From: Linyphia triangularis
Lineage: Eukaryota > Arthropoda > Arachnida > Araneae > Linyphiidae
NCBI GenBank assembly: GCA_963978545.1
Contig: OZ021730.1
Span: forward strand, 7,633,796 to 7,697,795
Direction of reading: 5' to 3'
DNA: 64,000 nt
The translations under genes and the position numbers were made by a program. Under the pieces are notes generated by a model. That model was not told where the DNA came from and did not search any database. It was given only the letters and a program-made list of their open reading frames with translations. Shown here in pieces: positions 62,102 through 64,000 of this stretch (within the stretch, counting starts at the first letter, position 1; the number at the start of each line of letters is the position of its first letter).

Positions 62102-63733
62102 GTTAGTGGAATTTTTTTTTAATTGAAACCAAAAAAAATATTCGGAAGCATCATGCTTCCCATTGCTACCCTGTGTTCTGCGTTGAAATTTTGTAAAGTC
62201 ATATATGTTCTTTTTCTCTTAGTATCAGTCTGGTAATTAATTTTTTCTATTAAACATGAAGTGATGCGTTGTGCTGATTATAAAAAAATATTTTTATAAT
62301 TTAGATTATTTGCTTCGGCATGCTCAGAAACGGCAGTGACTTTTTTTAATGTTGATTGGGACTCCACGTAAAAAAATTTCAAGCCTACCCTATGTAATAT
62401 ATATATTTTTGCAATTGAGAATTGTTGGTAAAAAGGAATAGTTTAATTTTTCATCTTAATATAGAATTTAGTAAAAATAATTAATGTGGTGGGATATTCC
62501 CGAAATATGGACCTATTTCATCACATATTTATTTCTTAAATTTATAGGGTATCTGTATGATTCTTTTCTGTCATAGTGCTAAGAATAAGGATAGAATAAT
62601 AATAAGTTGCATTATATAGCTCACACTAATGTACTTTTTTAAAAAATATGAATCTTTGAAGAAATCAGTGAGGCCCGCGATATAATTACTTGTAGCTTAG
62701 TTTCGCCAATTTTTATAAAAGAACACATCAACATTATGTTGTGTGAAACAGCAGTTTCAGTGCTTGTAACCTATCCGTATGTGATATTACTATCATGATC
62801 TGAAACTACATGAGTAATGGCTTCGATAATTTTTTGTGGTCCAACAAATTTTCTTGTTCTGGAGATCCTTGTTAACATTCATTCAATGTTCTGTGCACTA
62901 AGATTTTTAAATGTCAAAACAAAGTTGTTTGTAGAATAATTGAATGAAAAAGTATGCCTAATATCGTAACAGCACACGAAAAAGAATTCCTTTTCTGATA
63001 AGTTAAGAATTTATACTATTTTTTTACGTTCATGCTTTTACATTTTTTTTATGTTTTAAATTATATGGTTTTTACTTTCCATTACTCAACATGTAACTTC
63101 TGGTCTCTATTATATGAAGGCCTGGTGGTCTCTTCACTGAAAAGCCATGGCATTTCACAATTTTATTTGGTGTTGTGACTTTTGTTATATCCAATAGGAA
63201 CAGAAGCAGGTTTTCAGTTTGGATAGAGTTTAATGGCAAGCACTGCTAATACCCCATTGGTGACTTTTTTTGCTTGGCGCTAAATTGTAGTCGTCCTGCG
63301 AAAGAGCTGTTGAGAGGGTGTTACAGTAATATGCCGACACCCCCATACCATGCAAATCATCTATTTACTTGCAACTACTATGTGCACTTCTCTCTTGCTA
63401 ATAATCCTGCAAGTGCTTAGGATCTTGTTCCATCGACGTTCTCCATTATTTACATAAATTTCATTTTTGTGTGTATTTGAGGAAGCTTGTATTGTATTGT
63501 GTTTTCTTGAATCATGTTCTAATCTTTAGCCATTTTTTTAACCTAATAAAAATAAACAGAGTTGTTAAGCTGTGAAGGATTATTGCAACTTGATATAACG
63601 TACCTTCGTAATAATGCAAGAGCGCATAATGCATAAGGCACTTTGCGGATTGGGCTTTTGCGAGTACATTAAAAGAACATTTAATTAGGTGTGCATAACC
63701 TGAAACTGTCCACCCTCCCCCATTCCGCAAAAG
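62102..63733. other. No gene seen; AT-rich spacer
   Basis: About 1.6 kb of AT-rich sequence without a supported feature. Confidence 0.6.
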
Positions 63734-63976
63734 ATGCCGGTGCCTATAAGCAAACCTACTCACAGACCCACTATTGCCCTAGATTGCTCCCTACCCCAAG
63801 ATGATGATCCACCCATAAGTTCCACACCAAAGCGATCTCGGGAATCACAAATTATTTTGAATCAGCGTTCAACGATTTCTCGTTTGAGGAAGAAAATATT
63901 GAAGCATAAAGTTTCAAATTTTCTTCATAAACTGAGAGATAAGTTAACTGCAACCCAATATACATTTACGATGTAA
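63734..63976 (+). CDS. Possible coiled-coil segment of a THAP-type protein
   Basis: The frame MPVPISKPTHRPTIALDCSL ... SSTPKRSRESQIILNQRSTI then SRLRKKILKHKVSNFLHKLR, ending in a stop. The S-T-P-x-x...S-x-L-R-K-K-I pattern resembles the linker and coiled coil behind THAP fingers in P-element-like transposases, but no finger is visible upstream. Low confidence. Confidence 0.25.
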   Translation: MPVPISKPTHRPTIALDCSLPQDDDPPISSTPKRSRESQIILNQRSTISRLRKKILKHKVSNFLHKLRDKLTATQYTFTM

Positions 63977-64000
63977 TCAGTGTGGTCGTCCCATGAAAGG

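Overview
The window looks like arthropod genomic DNA made almost entirely of nested mobile elements. I suspect a chelicerate such as a spider, from the mix of transposon families, but nothing in the sequence proves that. Spliceosomal-type intron borders, Pol III SINE boxes, non-LTR and LTR retrotransposons and DNA transposons of several superfamilies rule out a bacterial or viral source. I found no intact ordinary host gene. The few exon-like pieces I could not name are marked as such.

Layout. 0-5 kb: decayed Mutator-like, SWIM/YqaJ-nuclease and Ty3 pol fragments. 5.0-10.6 kb: a complete, open non-LTR retrotransposon of the I group (L1), inserted with a 13-bp target-site duplication (TSD) into an older LINE fragment (L6). 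11-13 kb: a THAP/P-element transposase relic broken by a LINE piece and two SINEs. 14.8-18.2 kb: a Polinton/Maverick protein-primed DNA polymerase relic broken by two SINEs. 20-24.5 kb: MULE, PIF/Harbinger and Mutator-like relics, then an antisense glycoprotein gene resembling a bunyavirus-type class II fusion protein. 25.6-42.5 kb: a near-identical direct duplication. Copy A is 25.6-29.85 kb; copy B is 30.8-42.5 kb. Copy B alone carries a SINE and a roughly 7.3-kb insertion with a negative-strand-RNA-virus-like nucleoprotein gene, itself split by a full-length LINE (L3). 42.8-48.2 kb: a PIF/Harbinger relic interrupted by a chimeric LINE block (L2 plus L4). 48.36-58.87 kb: a complete Ty3/gypsy LTR element sitting inside a SINE. 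59-64 kb: more relics, including a second YqaJ nuclease.

How the parts work together. One LINE lineage appears to drive much of the landscape. Its 3' tail carries a conserved GGCGC...GCGCC hairpin around AGCCCTYGTGTTGC and usually ends in AACC repeats. The tRNA-headed SINE-A carries the same hairpin and terminal repeat, so the LINE machinery probably mobilises it. The same tail also occurs alone as 32-50 bp insertions with proper TSDs. Copy A versus copy B, and the 5' versus 3' LTR, supply empty sites that prove several insertions and give their order.

Caution: the A/B duplication could be two haplotypes joined by an assembler, and single-base frameshifts could be read errors. All family assignments are from reading motifs; no search was run.
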